The notes beneath the pieces are model-generated. The model was given only the letters and a program-made list of their open reading frames with translations, was not told the origin of the DNA and made no database searches. This document shows, in pieces, positions 9,063 through 16,414 of a stretch of DNA of 64,000 nucleotides. Positions within the stretch are counted from its first letter, which is position 1. Every line of letters starts with the position of its first letter. Origin of the DNA: UBA2199 sp964628035 (GTDB lineage: Bacteria; Acidobacteriota; Aminicenantia; UBA2199); assembly GCA_964628035.1 (NCBI GenBank), contig CAZVPI010000003.1, forward strand, positions 62,001-126,000. The letters are read 5' to 3'. Position numbers and translations under genes: made by a program.

Positions 9063-9796
9063 TGGCCGCCATCACCTCCGTCAACGCCCTCCTCGAGGCC
9101 CTGCGCGACGGGGCGCCGGTGAACAAGGTCCTTCTCAGCCGCTCGGCGCGCGACGCCAAGACCGCCGCGGTCATCGAAATGTGCCGCCGCAGGCGGGTGG
9201 TTTTCCAGTTCGTTCCCGCCGCGGCGCTCGAGCGCAAGGCCGGCGCCCGGAACCAGGGGGTGTGGGCCGAAGTTTCCCCGGTCGCCTTCTGCGGCGTCGT
9301 GGACCTGTTGGCCGGGGCCCGCTCGGGGCTGATCGTGGTCCTGGACGGCATCGAGGACACGGGCAACCTGGGGGCGATCGTGCGCTCGGCGGCTGCGGCC
9401 GCAGCCGACGGCGTGCTGATTTCCGTGCGCGGCTCGGCGCCGGTCAACGACACGGCTTGGAAGACATCGGCCGGAGCGCTGGCCAAGGTGCGCCTGGCCC
9501 AGTCGCGCAACCTGGCCCGCGACGTCGAGAAGCTGAAGGCCGGAGGCTTCTGGGTGGTCGCCGCCGACGCGCGGGCGCAGAGGTCGTTGTACGAGTTCGA
9601 CTTCAGCGCCCCGACCGCCCTCATCCTGGGCAACGAGGGCAAGGGGGTCTCGCCGCTGCTGAAAAAATGCGCCGACCAGCTGCTGGCCATCCCCCATGCG
9701 CCGGCCGTCGAGTCGCTCAACGTCTCGGCCGCCGCGGCGGTGATCCTGATCGAGGCGTACAGGCAGAAGCAGTTCAAGGTGAAAAGTGAAAGGTGA
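9062..9796 (+). CDS. rlmB: SpoU-family 23S rRNA (guanosine-2'-O-)-methyltransferase
   Basis: The 244-aa protein has an N-terminal substrate-binding domain (about 1-75) and a SPOUT knot with the family motifs: DGIEDTGNLGAIVRSA (motif 1), LILGNEGKGV (motif 2) and AVESLNVSAAAAVILIEAY (motif 3). It would methylate the ribose of a guanosine in 23S rRNA with S-adenosylmethionine. RlmB is the likeliest assignment; other SpoU enzymes cannot be fully excluded. The start overlaps the stop of the kinase gene (TGATG). The last residues (KVKSER) are encoded by a heptad repeat tract, so the C-terminus may vary between relatives. Confidence 0.85.
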   Translation: MAAITSVNALLEALRDGAPVNKVLLSRSARDAKTAAVIEMCRRRRVVFQFVPAAALERKAGARNQGVWAEVSPVAFCGVVDLLAGARSGLIVVLDGIEDTGNLGAIVRSAAAAAADGVLISVRGSAPVNDTAWKTSAGALAKVRLAQSRNLARDVEKLKAGGFWVVAADARAQRSLYEFDFSAPTALILGNEGKGVSPLLKKCADQLLAIPHAPAVESLNVSAAAAVILIEAYRQKQFKVKSER

Positions 9797-9803
9797 AAAG
9801 TGC
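9776..9803. repeat. Heptad tract of AAGGTGA/AAAGTGA units
   Basis: Four exact 7-bp units alternate AAGGTGA and AAAGTGA type. The tract covers the last codons and the stop of the methyltransferase gene. Confidence 0.75.
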
Positions 9804-9897
9804 GGCGGAAAGAGCAGGGGTAAGCAGGCGGAGAGGGCGCCTTGAACGCAGACGATCTCGGAGTGCGCTCCACCGTTCGCCTTTCACTGATGCAATC

Positions 9898-9906
9898 TGC
9901 TATAAT
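9898..9906 (+). promoter_or_regulatory. Extended -10 promoter of the pseudopilin-lpxB operon
   Basis: TGC followed by TATAAT (9901-9906) forms an extended -10 box. No good -35 is visible. The ATG at 9913 is six bases later with no Shine-Dalgarno, suggesting a leaderless mRNA. Confidence 0.6.
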
Positions 9907-9912
9907 ACGGCC

Positions 9913-10305
9913 ATGAGCAAACGCGGCTTCACCCTGGTCGAGATCCTGATCGTGGTCACCCTGATCGGCATCCTGGTGGCCATCGCCGTGCCTCAGTACA
10001 AATACTCGGTGATCCGTGCCCGCGAGGCGGTTCTCAAGGAGAATCTCTTCCAGATACGCGACGCCATCAACAAGTATTATTACGACAAGAAGAAATATCC
10101 CGCCAGCCTGGAAGACCTGGTGTCGGCCCGCTACCTGCGCGAGGTCCCCTTCGATCCGATCCTCAGGAAACCGGAGTGGAAGCTGGTCATGGCCGAGCCC
10201 CTGGAGGGCGAGGAATTCGATCCCGACCTGGCCCAGGGGCTGGTCGACGTCAAGTCCCTCTCCGGGGCCACCTCGCTGGAAGGCTCCCCCTATGCCGACT
10301 GGTAG
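9913..10305 (+). CDS. Type II secretion/type IV pilus pseudopilin, GspG-like
   Basis: The 130-aa protein opens with a prepilin signal (KRGFTLVEILIVV): cleavage after Gly5, Phe at +1 and Glu at +5 of the mature form, then a hydrophobic helix. The C-terminal part (DAINKYYYDKKKYPASLEDLV) matches the GspG pseudopilin pattern. It needs a prepilin peptidase and assembly machinery, neither of which is in this window. The next gene overlaps by 14 bp and is a second pilin-like protein. The start is six bases downstream of a TATAAT box. Confidence 0.88.
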   Translation: MSKRGFTLVEILIVVTLIGILVAIAVPQYKYSVIRAREAVLKENLFQIRDAINKYYYDKKKYPASLEDLVSARYLREVPFDPILRKPEWKLVMAEPLEGEEFDPDLAQGLVDVKSLSGATSLEGSPYADW

Positions 10306-10834
10306 GCGTTCCCCGGGCCGCCTGCGGCGGACGGGGCGGCGGGGCTATGTGATGATCCTGTTGATCATCGCCGTGACCATCCTCGCCGTGCTGCTGCTGA
10401 TGGCCGTGCCCCTGTGGCAGACCCAGGTCCGGCGCGAGGCCGAGGAGGAGCTCATCTTCCGCGGCCGCCAGTACGTCAACGCCATCGAGCTCTACCTCCA
10501 GGCGCACCATAACCTCTATCCCCAGAATTTCGAGATCCTGCACCTGGAGAAGTTCCTGCGCCACCTCTATCCCGACCCCATGAGCAGCGACGGCGTCTGG
10601 GACATGGTCTTCCTGGACAGCAGCAGCGGGGAAGCGAAGTACCTGGTCGTGCCGGCCCGCATGGCCAAGGCCTATTTCAGCCGGGCGGCGTTGGTCGGCG
10701 TCTGCTCCAGTTCGCCGCAATCCGGCTTCCGCGAGTACCGGGGCATGGAAAAATACAACGAGTGGGCCTTCTATCTGGGCGGCGACGAAAATGAAAAGAT
10801 GCCCGAACTGTCCTACGAGGGCGTCGAGCCTTGA
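10292..10834 (+). CDS. Pseudopilin-like membrane protein
   Basis: The 180-aa protein has a basic N-terminus (TGRRSPGRLRRTGRRG) then one hydrophobic helix (YVMILLIIAVTILAVLLLMAVPLW) and a periplasmic domain starting QTQVRREAEEELIFRGRQYVNAIELY. The layout resembles minor pseudopilins found beside GspG, although the Glu at +5 is missing and the helix lacks the classic TLVE motif. The ATG at 10292 lies inside the previous gene (14-bp overlap); an ATG at 10351 just before the helix (VMILL) is an alternative. Its stop overlaps the TTG start of lpxB by four bases. Confidence 0.72.
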   Translation: MPTGRRSPGRLRRTGRRGYVMILLIIAVTILAVLLLMAVPLWQTQVRREAEEELIFRGRQYVNAIELYLQAHHNLYPQNFEILHLEKFLRHLYPDPMSSDGVWDMVFLDSSSGEAKYLVVPARMAKAYFSRAALVGVCSSSPQSGFREYRGMEKYNEWAFYLGGDENEKMPELSYEGVEP

Positions 10835-11985
10835 GGAACATCCTGCTGGTGGCGGCCGAGAACTCGGCCGAAACCTATGCCGTGCAGGTGGTGCGCGAGT
10901 TCGCGGCCCGGGGCGGCGGCGCACGCTTCTGGGGGATCGGCGGCGAACGCCTCCGCGCCGCCGGCTGCGAAACCGTCGTGGACAACCGCTCGCTGGCGGT
11001 GGTGGGCGTTTTCGAGGTTCTGGCCCACCTCTGGCGCATCCGCCAGGTGATGACACGCATCCACCGCCTGGCCCGCGAACGCCGCGCCGACGCCGCCCTG
11101 CTCATCGATTATCCTGACTTCAACCTGCGCCTGGCCAGGCGGCTGCGCCGCGCCGGCATCCCGGTCTTTTATTACATCAGTCCCACGGTCTGGGCCTGGC
11201 GCTACCGGCGGGTGAGGCAGATCCGCCGCTGGGTCGACCGCCTGTTCATCATCTTCCCCTTCGAACGGGCCATCTACGAGCGGGAGCGGGTGACCTTCAC
11301 CTTCACCGGCCACCCGCTGCTGCAGGAAATGCGGCCCACCGAGGGGCGGGAGGCTTTCCGCAGCCGCTTCGGCGTGGGCGCCGGCGATCGGCTGCTGGCG
11401 CTGCTTCCAGGCAGCCGCGACTCGGAGGTGCAGCGGCTGCTGCCGGAGATCCTCGCGGCGGTGGCCCGCCTGCGCCTGGAGAGGCCCCTGAAGGCATTCC
11501 TGCTGAGGGCGCAGAACATCCATCCCGAGCGTCTGGCCGCCGCAGCCGCCGATCCCGGCATCCGCATCCTCGAGCAGGAGGAGGGCCATGCCCTGCTCCA
11601 GGCCGCCGACGTCGTCATCACCACCTGCGGCACCTCCAACCTGGAGGCGGCGCTCCTCGGCGCCCCGTTCGTCGCCATCTACAAGATCCACCCCCTGACC
11701 TATTTCCTGGGGCGGCCCTTCATGCGCATCCGCCTGTATTCGATCGTCAACATCCTGGCCGGCCGCCAGGTGGCGGCCGAGCTCATCCAGGGCGAGTGCC
11801 GCCCGGAGCGGATCTGCGCCGAGGCCAAAAGGATCCTCGACGATCCGGGACGGCGCGAGGAGATGCGCGGCGAATTCCGGCGCATCGCCTCCAGCCTGCG
11901 CCAGGAGGCGCGCCCGGCCGAGATCATCTGCAAGCAGATCATGGCCGATCTAGAAAAGAGGAAAGCAAATCTCCGTGACACGTAA
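10831..11985 (+). CDS. lpxB: Lipid-A-disaccharide synthase
   Basis: The 384-aa glycosyltransferase family 19 enzyme joins UDP-2,3-diacylglucosamine and lipid X to make the lipid A disaccharide at the inner membrane. Family signatures visible are the N-terminal AAENSAETYA (usual GExSGD region), FYYISPTVWAW, LLALLPGSRDSEV and TTCGTSNLEAAL. The usual Gly-Glu-x-Ser-Gly-Asp loop is altered here to AENSAET. The start is a TTG at 10831 overlapping the previous stop (TTGA). The last residues (RDT) and stop are encoded in a heptad repeat. It implies LPS or lipooligosaccharide synthesis. Confidence 0.92.
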   Translation: MRNILLVAAENSAETYAVQVVREFAARGGGARFWGIGGERLRAAGCETVVDNRSLAVVGVFEVLAHLWRIRQVMTRIHRLARERRADAALLIDYPDFNLRLARRLRRAGIPVFYYISPTVWAWRYRRVRQIRRWVDRLFIIFPFERAIYERERVTFTFTGHPLLQEMRPTEGREAFRSRFGVGAGDRLLALLPGSRDSEVQRLLPEILAAVARLRLERPLKAFLLRAQNIHPERLAAAAADPGIRILEQEEGHALLQAADVVITTCGTSNLEAALLGAPFVAIYKIHPLTYFLGRPFMRIRLYSIVNILAGRQVAAELIQGECRPERICAEAKRILDDPGRREEMRGEFRRIASSLRQEARPAEIICKQIMADLEKRKANLRDT

Positions 11986-11994
11986 CGCGTGACC
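11974..11994. repeat. Heptad tract CGTGACA type at the lpxB stop
   Basis: Three 7-bp units related to CGTGACA lie in register and include the lpxB stop codon. The tract occupies most of the 25-bp gap between the convergent lpxB and recG genes. Confidence 0.6.
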
Positions 11995-12010
11995 AGCGTT
12001 CGCATCCGCT

Positions 12011-14047
12011 TCAGCTGAAGCTGAGCTTTCGGATCCTCTCCTGCAGCCCGGCCAGGAACTCCCGCACCGGCGGGTTCTGCAGCTCCTCGTGCTCCAGCAG
12101 ACGCCGGGCGTCGACCTGGGCCTCCTCGAGCAGGCGGACGTCGCGGCGGGGATCGGCCAGCTTGAAGTCGATCTCCCCGGCCTGCTCCAGTCCGGCGATC
12201 ACGCCGCCGCCGCGCAGCTCCAGGTCCATCTCGGCGATGGCGAAGCCGTCCTGGCTGGCGGCGATCGTCTGCAGGCGGCGCTTGCCGTTTTCGCTGGGGC
12301 GGGGCGACTCGACCAGGTAGCAGAAGGATCGCCCCGGGCCGCGGCCGACGCGCCCGCGCAGCTGGTGCAGCTGGGCCAGCCCGTAGCGGTCGGCGTTCTC
12401 GACGACCATGAAGGTGGCGTCGGGGACGTCGATGCCCACCTCGACCACCGTGGTGGCCAGCAGCAGGCGCGCCGCCCCGGAGGCGAAGCGCTCCAGGGCG
12501 CGGCGCTTCTCCGCGGGGCTGCTCCGTCCCGACACGGCGACCTGGGCGATCCCCGGGAAGCGCTCGCGGTTGCGCCGCGCCTCCTCGCGCAGGGAGCGCA
12601 GGTCCGGCGCCTGTTCCGAGGGCTCGACCAGCGGCAGGACGACGAATCCCTTGCGGCCGCGGCCCATCCCGGCGGCGAGATGGGCGTAGAAGCGGTCGCG
12701 GTCGCGGTCGCGGACCACCCGGGTCACGACCGGATGGCGGCCGGCCAGGCGTCGCTTCAGCGTCGAGACGGACAGGTCGCTGTACAGGGCCAGCAGCAGG
12801 GTGCGCGGGATGGGGGTGGCGGTGGTGACCAGCAGGTCGACCGCCCGCCCCTTGAGGAAGAGGGCGGCGCGCTGGGCCACGCCGAAGCGGTGCTGCTCGT
12901 CGATGACCACCAGGGCCAGGCGGCGGAAGCCGACCCCCTCGCCGATCAAGGCGTGGGTGCCGAAGACGAGCGAGACGGAGCCGTCGGCCAGGCCCTGCCG
13001 GACGCGACTGCGCTCGGAGGCGCCGCAGCCGCCGCAGAGCAGGGCCACGCCGTCAGGGCCGAAGAAGGAGCGTGCGTTCTCGTAATGCTGGCGGGCCAGG
13101 ATCTCGGTCGGTGCCAAAAACGCCCCCTGGTGGCCGTTCTCGCGCGCCAGCAGCAGCGCCAGGAAGGCGACGATGGTCTTGCCGCTGCCGACCTCTCCCT
13201 GCAGCAGGCGCTGCATGGGATGGGGGGAAAGCAGGTCGTTGACGATGGCGGCGAAGGCCTGCTCCTGCTCGGCGCTGAGCCGGAAGGGGAGACGGCGCTC
13301 GACGGCGCGGCGCAGGGCGTCCCCGTAGCGGTAGACGTTCCGGCGCTGCCGGCTGTGGAAGAAGGCCCGCACGGCCTGCAGCTCCAGCTGGAAGTAGAGG
13401 AGCTCGGTGTAGAGGAAGCGCTCTTTGCGGCGCTCGATCTCCTCCGGGTCGAGCCGCTCCGGCCGGTGAATGGCGCGCAGGGCGGCGCCGGCGTCGGGGA
13501 AGGCGTGGCGGCGCCGGAGCGCTTCGGGAAGGGGGTCCTCCCCGTCGCGCCATTCGTCCAGGGCGGCCGCGATGACCTTGCGCAGCGTCCCGCCCCTCAG
13601 CGTCCCCAGCGGCCGGTACCGCGGCAGGATCCCTGCGCCGGCGTCAGGGGGGGGGACCAGGGGATTGACCATCTGCCAGCGCCCTTGGCGCTCCTCGATG
13701 ACGCCGTACACCAGGAACTCCTCGCGGCCCTGCAGGGGGGACAGCAGGTAGGGCTGGTTGAAGAACACCAGCGCCAGAGGCCGCCCGGCGATTTCCCCCT
13801 CGACGCGCAGCAGCGCCGAGCGCTTGCGGAAGTCGCGGCGGACACGAGCGCGGACCGGCCGGAAACGGAACAGGCCTTCCTGGCCGGGCACGGGGACCTC
13901 GGCGATGCGGGAAAGGTCGAGATAAGAGTCCGGGAAGCGGAGCAGGAGCTCGCCGGCGCAGGAGATGCCGCGGCTGCGCAGCAGGGCGGCGTAGCCCGGT
14001 CCGATGCCCTTGAGGCCTTCGAGCGGCGTGCTGGCGGTGATGGTCAA
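12011..14047 (-). CDS. recG: ATP-dependent DNA helicase RecG
   Basis: The 678-aa protein carries an N-terminal wedge/OB region (about 50-150) and superfamily 2 helicase domains: Walker A GEVGSGKT (about 285-292), DEQH box (about 381-384), TTATPIPRT, and QLRGRVGRG. RecG remodels stalled replication forks and Holliday junctions. The length is close to the usual 690 aa. The start is a TTG at 14047 that overlaps the stop of the upstream exported-protein gene (TTGA), so it is the last gene of a tRNA-Leu-purN-recG unit. Confidence 0.95.
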   Translation of the reverse strand: MTITASTPLEGLKGIGPGYAALLRSRGISCAGELLLRFPDSYLDLSRIAEVPVPGQEGLFRFRPVRARVRRDFRKRSALLRVEGEIAGRPLALVFFNQPYLLSPLQGREEFLVYGVIEERQGRWQMVNPLVPPPDAGAGILPRYRPLGTLRGGTLRKVIAAALDEWRDGEDPLPEALRRRHAFPDAGAALRAIHRPERLDPEEIERRKERFLYTELLYFQLELQAVRAFFHSRQRRNVYRYGDALRRAVERRLPFRLSAEQEQAFAAIVNDLLSPHPMQRLLQGEVGSGKTIVAFLALLLARENGHQGAFLAPTEILARQHYENARSFFGPDGVALLCGGCGASERSRVRQGLADGSVSLVFGTHALIGEGVGFRRLALVVIDEQHRFGVAQRAALFLKGRAVDLLVTTATPIPRTLLLALYSDLSVSTLKRRLAGRHPVVTRVVRDRDRDRFYAHLAAGMGRGRKGFVVLPLVEPSEQAPDLRSLREEARRNRERFPGIAQVAVSGRSSPAEKRRALERFASGAARLLLATTVVEVGIDVPDATFMVVENADRYGLAQLHQLRGRVGRGPGRSFCYLVESPRPSENGKRRLQTIAASQDGFAIAEMDLELRGGGVIAGLEQAGEIDFKLADPRRDVRLLEEAQVDARRLLEHEELQNPPVREFLAGLQERIRKLSFS

Positions 14048-14601
14048 TACAGGAAGAAGATGGTTTTGTCCGAGCTCTGCACTCCCTTGAGCCCGGGGAG
14101 CAGGTTGAACCAGTCGAAGAGCGAGCGCTTCATCCTGGCCCCGGCCTGGGCGGCGCCGAACAGCTCGTCCAGGGCGTCGGGGGCGATCTGGGCGCCGTTG
14201 ACCGACAGTTCGCTGAACACGAAGCGCATGCGGTTGTGGACGCTCTCGAAGACGCCGCCGAAGCGCACCTCCGTCTCGCGCAGGAAGGCCGGCACGGCGG
14301 CGTACTTCTCCTTGTCCAGCTTGAGCTTGAGGGAGCCTGACACGGCGTTGTCGTCCTTTAGGCGCAGTTCGATGAAGGAGACTTCCGGGGCGTATTTCTT
14401 CACGTAGATGAGGTTCAGGTACGAGTTCAGCTCATTTTCGCTGAAGGCCGCCTTTTTCAGGAAGACCGACGGCGGGTGCGGCGCGGCGACGCGCGCCAGA
14501 AAGGCGTCCACGCGCTGGGCCTTCTCCTGGACCCAATCGCCGGCCCAGAGTGCGGCAACCAGGGACAGGAAGGCAAGGGTGGCGCGTAGGAGTGTTCTCA
14601 T
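14044..14601 (-). CDS. Unknown exported protein between purN and recG
   Basis: I do not recognise the family. The 185-aa protein has a signal peptide (RATLAFLSLVAALWAG), then a mature part with the stretch FSENELNSYLN and several amphipathic strands, ending in IFFLY. The pattern of a Ser/Glu-x-Glu-Leu-Asn-x-Tyr-Leu helix followed by beta strands is reminiscent of lipid-binding periplasmic domains (DUF2993/AsmA-like), but the match is weak. It overlaps both neighbours by four bases, showing tight coupling with purN and recG that looks historical rather than functional. Confidence 0.75.
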   Translation of the reverse strand: MRTLLRATLAFLSLVAALWAGDWVQEKAQRVDAFLARVAAPHPPSVFLKKAAFSENELNSYLNLIYVKKYAPEVSFIELRLKDDNAVSGSLKLKLDKEKYAAVPAFLRETEVRFGGVFESVHNRMRFVFSELSVNGAQIAPDALDELFGAAQAGARMKRSLFDWFNLLPGLKGVQSSDKTIFFLY

Positions 14602-15209
14602 TCCCTGATGATAACGGCGCGGCCCGCGATTTGCAAGCGCCCGGAGAAGAACAGATCGATGGCCTGGGGATACAGCCGGTGTTCCTGGCGCAGGATGCGC
14701 CGGCTCAGCGAGCCGACGTCGTCGCCGGTGCGGACGCGCACCGCCTGCTGCAGGACGATCGGCCCCGTGTCGGTGCCGGCGTCGACGAAATGGACGGTGC
14801 AGCCGCTGACCTTCACCCCGTGGCGCAGGGCCTGCGCCTGGGCCTCGAGGCCGGGAAAGGAGGGGAGCAGAGCCGGGTGGATGTTCAGGATGCGCCCGGC
14901 GAAGCGCGAGAGGAGGACCGGTCCGGCGAGGCGCAAATAGCCGGCCAGGCAGACGAGATCGATGCCCTCGGCCGCCAAAATCTCGCACAGGCGGGATTCG
15001 TAGGCCGCCTTGTCAACGAACGCCCTGGGATCGAGGTGCAGGGCCGGGACGCCGAGGCGGGCGGCCCTGCGCAGCCCTCCGGCCGTGCCGCGGTCGCTGA
15101 CGGCGAGGCGGACGGAATAACGGGAGCCGGGGCGCCTGGAGGCGCGAACGATGGCGGAAAAATTGCTGCCGCGGCCGGAAAGCAGGACGGCGACGTTCCC
15201 CTTCTTCAT
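14598..15209 (-). CDS. purN: Phosphoribosylglycinamide formyltransferase 1
   Basis: The 203-aa protein matches PurN, which transfers the formyl group from 10-formyl-tetrahydrofolate to GAR in purine synthesis. Visible motifs are LLSGRGSNFSAI (phosphate binding), catalytic NIHPALLPSFPG, and VHFVDAGTDTGPIVLQ. The start at 15209 (MKKGNVAVLLSG) fits the family; an upstream extension would run into the tRNA gene. tRNA-Leu ends 47 bp upstream on the same strand, so purN may be read from the tRNA promoter. Confidence 0.95.
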   Translation of the reverse strand: MKKGNVAVLLSGRGSNFSAIVRASRRPGSRYSVRLAVSDRGTAGGLRRAARLGVPALHLDPRAFVDKAAYESRLCEILAAEGIDLVCLAGYLRLAGPVLLSRFAGRILNIHPALLPSFPGLEAQAQALRHGVKVSGCTVHFVDAGTDTGPIVLQQAVRVRTGDDVGSLSRRILRQEHRLYPQAIDLFFSGRLQIAGRAVIIRE

Positions 15210-15256
15210 GATCGGTGCCTCGGCGCCGCGGGATGGCGGGCGGGAAAAGACGGCAT

Positions 15257-15340
15257 GCCGAAGGGGGGACTCGAACCCCCGCGAGCGCAATGCTCACCAG
15301 TACCTGAAACTGGCGTGTCTACCAATTCCACCACTTCGGC
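15257..15340 (-). tRNA. tRNA-Leu (anticodon CAG)
   Basis: Read on the minus strand, an 84-nt class II tRNA folds with a seven-pair acceptor stem (GCCGAAG/CTTCGGC), an anticodon stem CCAGT/ACTGG around loop TTCAGGT (anticodon CAG), a long variable arm, and a T arm ending GGTTCGAGTCC. The 3' CCA is not encoded. It decodes CUG, the dominant Leu codon in these GC-rich genes. Confidence 0.96.
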
Positions 15341-15350
15341 ATGCAGCCTA

Positions 15351-15379
15351 TTTATACGGCATAATCGCCCCCGTGTCAA
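15351..15379 (-). promoter_or_regulatory. Promoter of tRNA-Leu (and probably purN-recG)
   Basis: Reading the minus strand, TTGACA (15379-15374) and TATAAA (15356-15351) are 17 bp apart. The -10 box ends 10 bp before the tRNA 5' end. Confidence 0.8.
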
Positions 15380-15390
15380 GTCCGCGCAGG

Positions 15391-15419
15391 TTTACATGAG
15401 CAGCGGCTTGGGGTACAAT
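15391..15419 (+). promoter_or_regulatory. Promoter of the PAP2 phosphatase gene
   Basis: TTTACA (15391-15396), a 17-bp spacer and TACAAT (15414-15419) form a good sigma-70 promoter, divergent from the tRNA promoter. Confidence 0.7.
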
Positions 15420-15464
15420 GATCGTCCCCGCCGGCGTGCGCGTAACGCGGAGGAATGGCTTGCC

Positions 15465-16325
15465 ATGACCAAGAAGTCCGCCATTGTTCTGTTGGCCCTG
15501 AGCCTGCTCGCCGGCCCGGCGCTCTCCGGGCAGGAGGCCCCCGCCGGCGAAGCGTCGTCCCAGGGCCTGCCCCGTTACCGCTCGAATTTCCTCAAGGACG
15601 AGGGCGAGATGTGGACCGCCCCCCGGAAGTGGGACGGCAAGGGCTGGTTCCTGTTCGGAGCCACCCTGGCCGCCGCCGGCGTCCTCATCGCCAATGACGA
15701 GGCCATCTACGGGCAATTCAAGGACTTCCAGAACGCCCATGCCTGGGTCGACCACGCCAGCCCGGCCTTCACCCTGCTGGGCGACTGGGGGATCGACTGC
15801 GGCGTGGCCGGGGTCTTCGTACTCGGCGGCGTCCTGGCCAGGGACCGCCTGGCGCGCGACACCGGGCTGATGGCCTGGGAGGCTTTGCTGCACACCGGCC
15901 TGCTGGTCCAAGTCGTCAAGCACCTGGCCGGACGCCAGCGTCCCTCGGTCGACGGCAGCGACGCCTGGCACGGGCCGCAGGGGTTCTTCAAGCGGTACCA
16001 GGACGGCTTCTCCAACTACGACTCCTTCTTCTCCGGGCACACCGTCTCGGCCTGGAGCCTGGCCACCGTGATCGCCGAGAACTACCGCCACCGCTCCTGG
16101 GTGCCGCCGCTCTGCTACGGGCTTGCCGCCCTGGCCGGCCTGTCGCGGCTGACCGAGGACGCGCACTGGCTCTCCGACGTGCTGGTCGGGGCGGTCGTCG
16201 GCTATGCCGTGGGCCGGATGGTGGTGCGCAACCAGCGGCGGAGCTTCCAGGTCGTGCCGGCGGTGACGCCGGGAGGAGCGGCCCTTTCCTTCCGCTTCAA
16301 CCTGGAGACAAGGCCGAAAAAGTGA
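15465..16325 (+). CDS. PAP2-superfamily membrane phosphatase
   Basis: The 286-aa protein has a signal peptide or first helix (SAIVLLALSLLAGPALSG), then several membrane segments with the PAP2 phosphatase signature: KHLAGRQRP (C1), SFFSGHTVSAW (C2, catalytic His) and SRLTEDAHWLSDVLVGAVVG (C3). It probably removes phosphate from undecaprenyl pyrophosphate or phosphatidic-acid-like lipids at the outer face of the inner membrane. The start at 15465 has GGAGG about 11 bp upstream; an out-of-frame ATG at 15454 is ignored. Confidence 0.88.
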   Translation: MTKKSAIVLLALSLLAGPALSGQEAPAGEASSQGLPRYRSNFLKDEGEMWTAPRKWDGKGWFLFGATLAAAGVLIANDEAIYGQFKDFQNAHAWVDHASPAFTLLGDWGIDCGVAGVFVLGGVLARDRLARDTGLMAWEALLHTGLLVQVVKHLAGRQRPSVDGSDAWHGPQGFFKRYQDGFSNYDSFFSGHTVSAWSLATVIAENYRHRSWVPPLCYGLAALAGLSRLTEDAHWLSDVLVGAVVGYAVGRMVVRNQRRSFQVVPAVTPGGAALSFRFNLETRPKK

Positions 16326-16369
16326 CGCGTGATGAGTGATGCGTGATGAGAAAATGCAAGCGATCGATC
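16321..16369 (+). repeat. Heptad tract plus GATGAGAAA...CGATCG element (copy A)
   Basis: Four 7-bp units of consensus (A/C)GTGA(T/C)G lie in exact register at 16321-16348. They lead into GATGAGAAAATGCAAG and then CGATCGATC. The same order of parts is found at 43752-43789 and 55206-55252 and, inverted, at 25162-25204. Confidence 0.7.
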
Positions 16370-16414
16370 CCTGCTTTTGCTGACACGCACACGAAGAGTT
16401 CGTCCATCAGAAAT

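Noticed and set aside
16343..16414. Longer start for the large barrel protein
   Set aside because: The 24 extra residues are encoded by repeat DNA and precede a good signal peptide at 16415.
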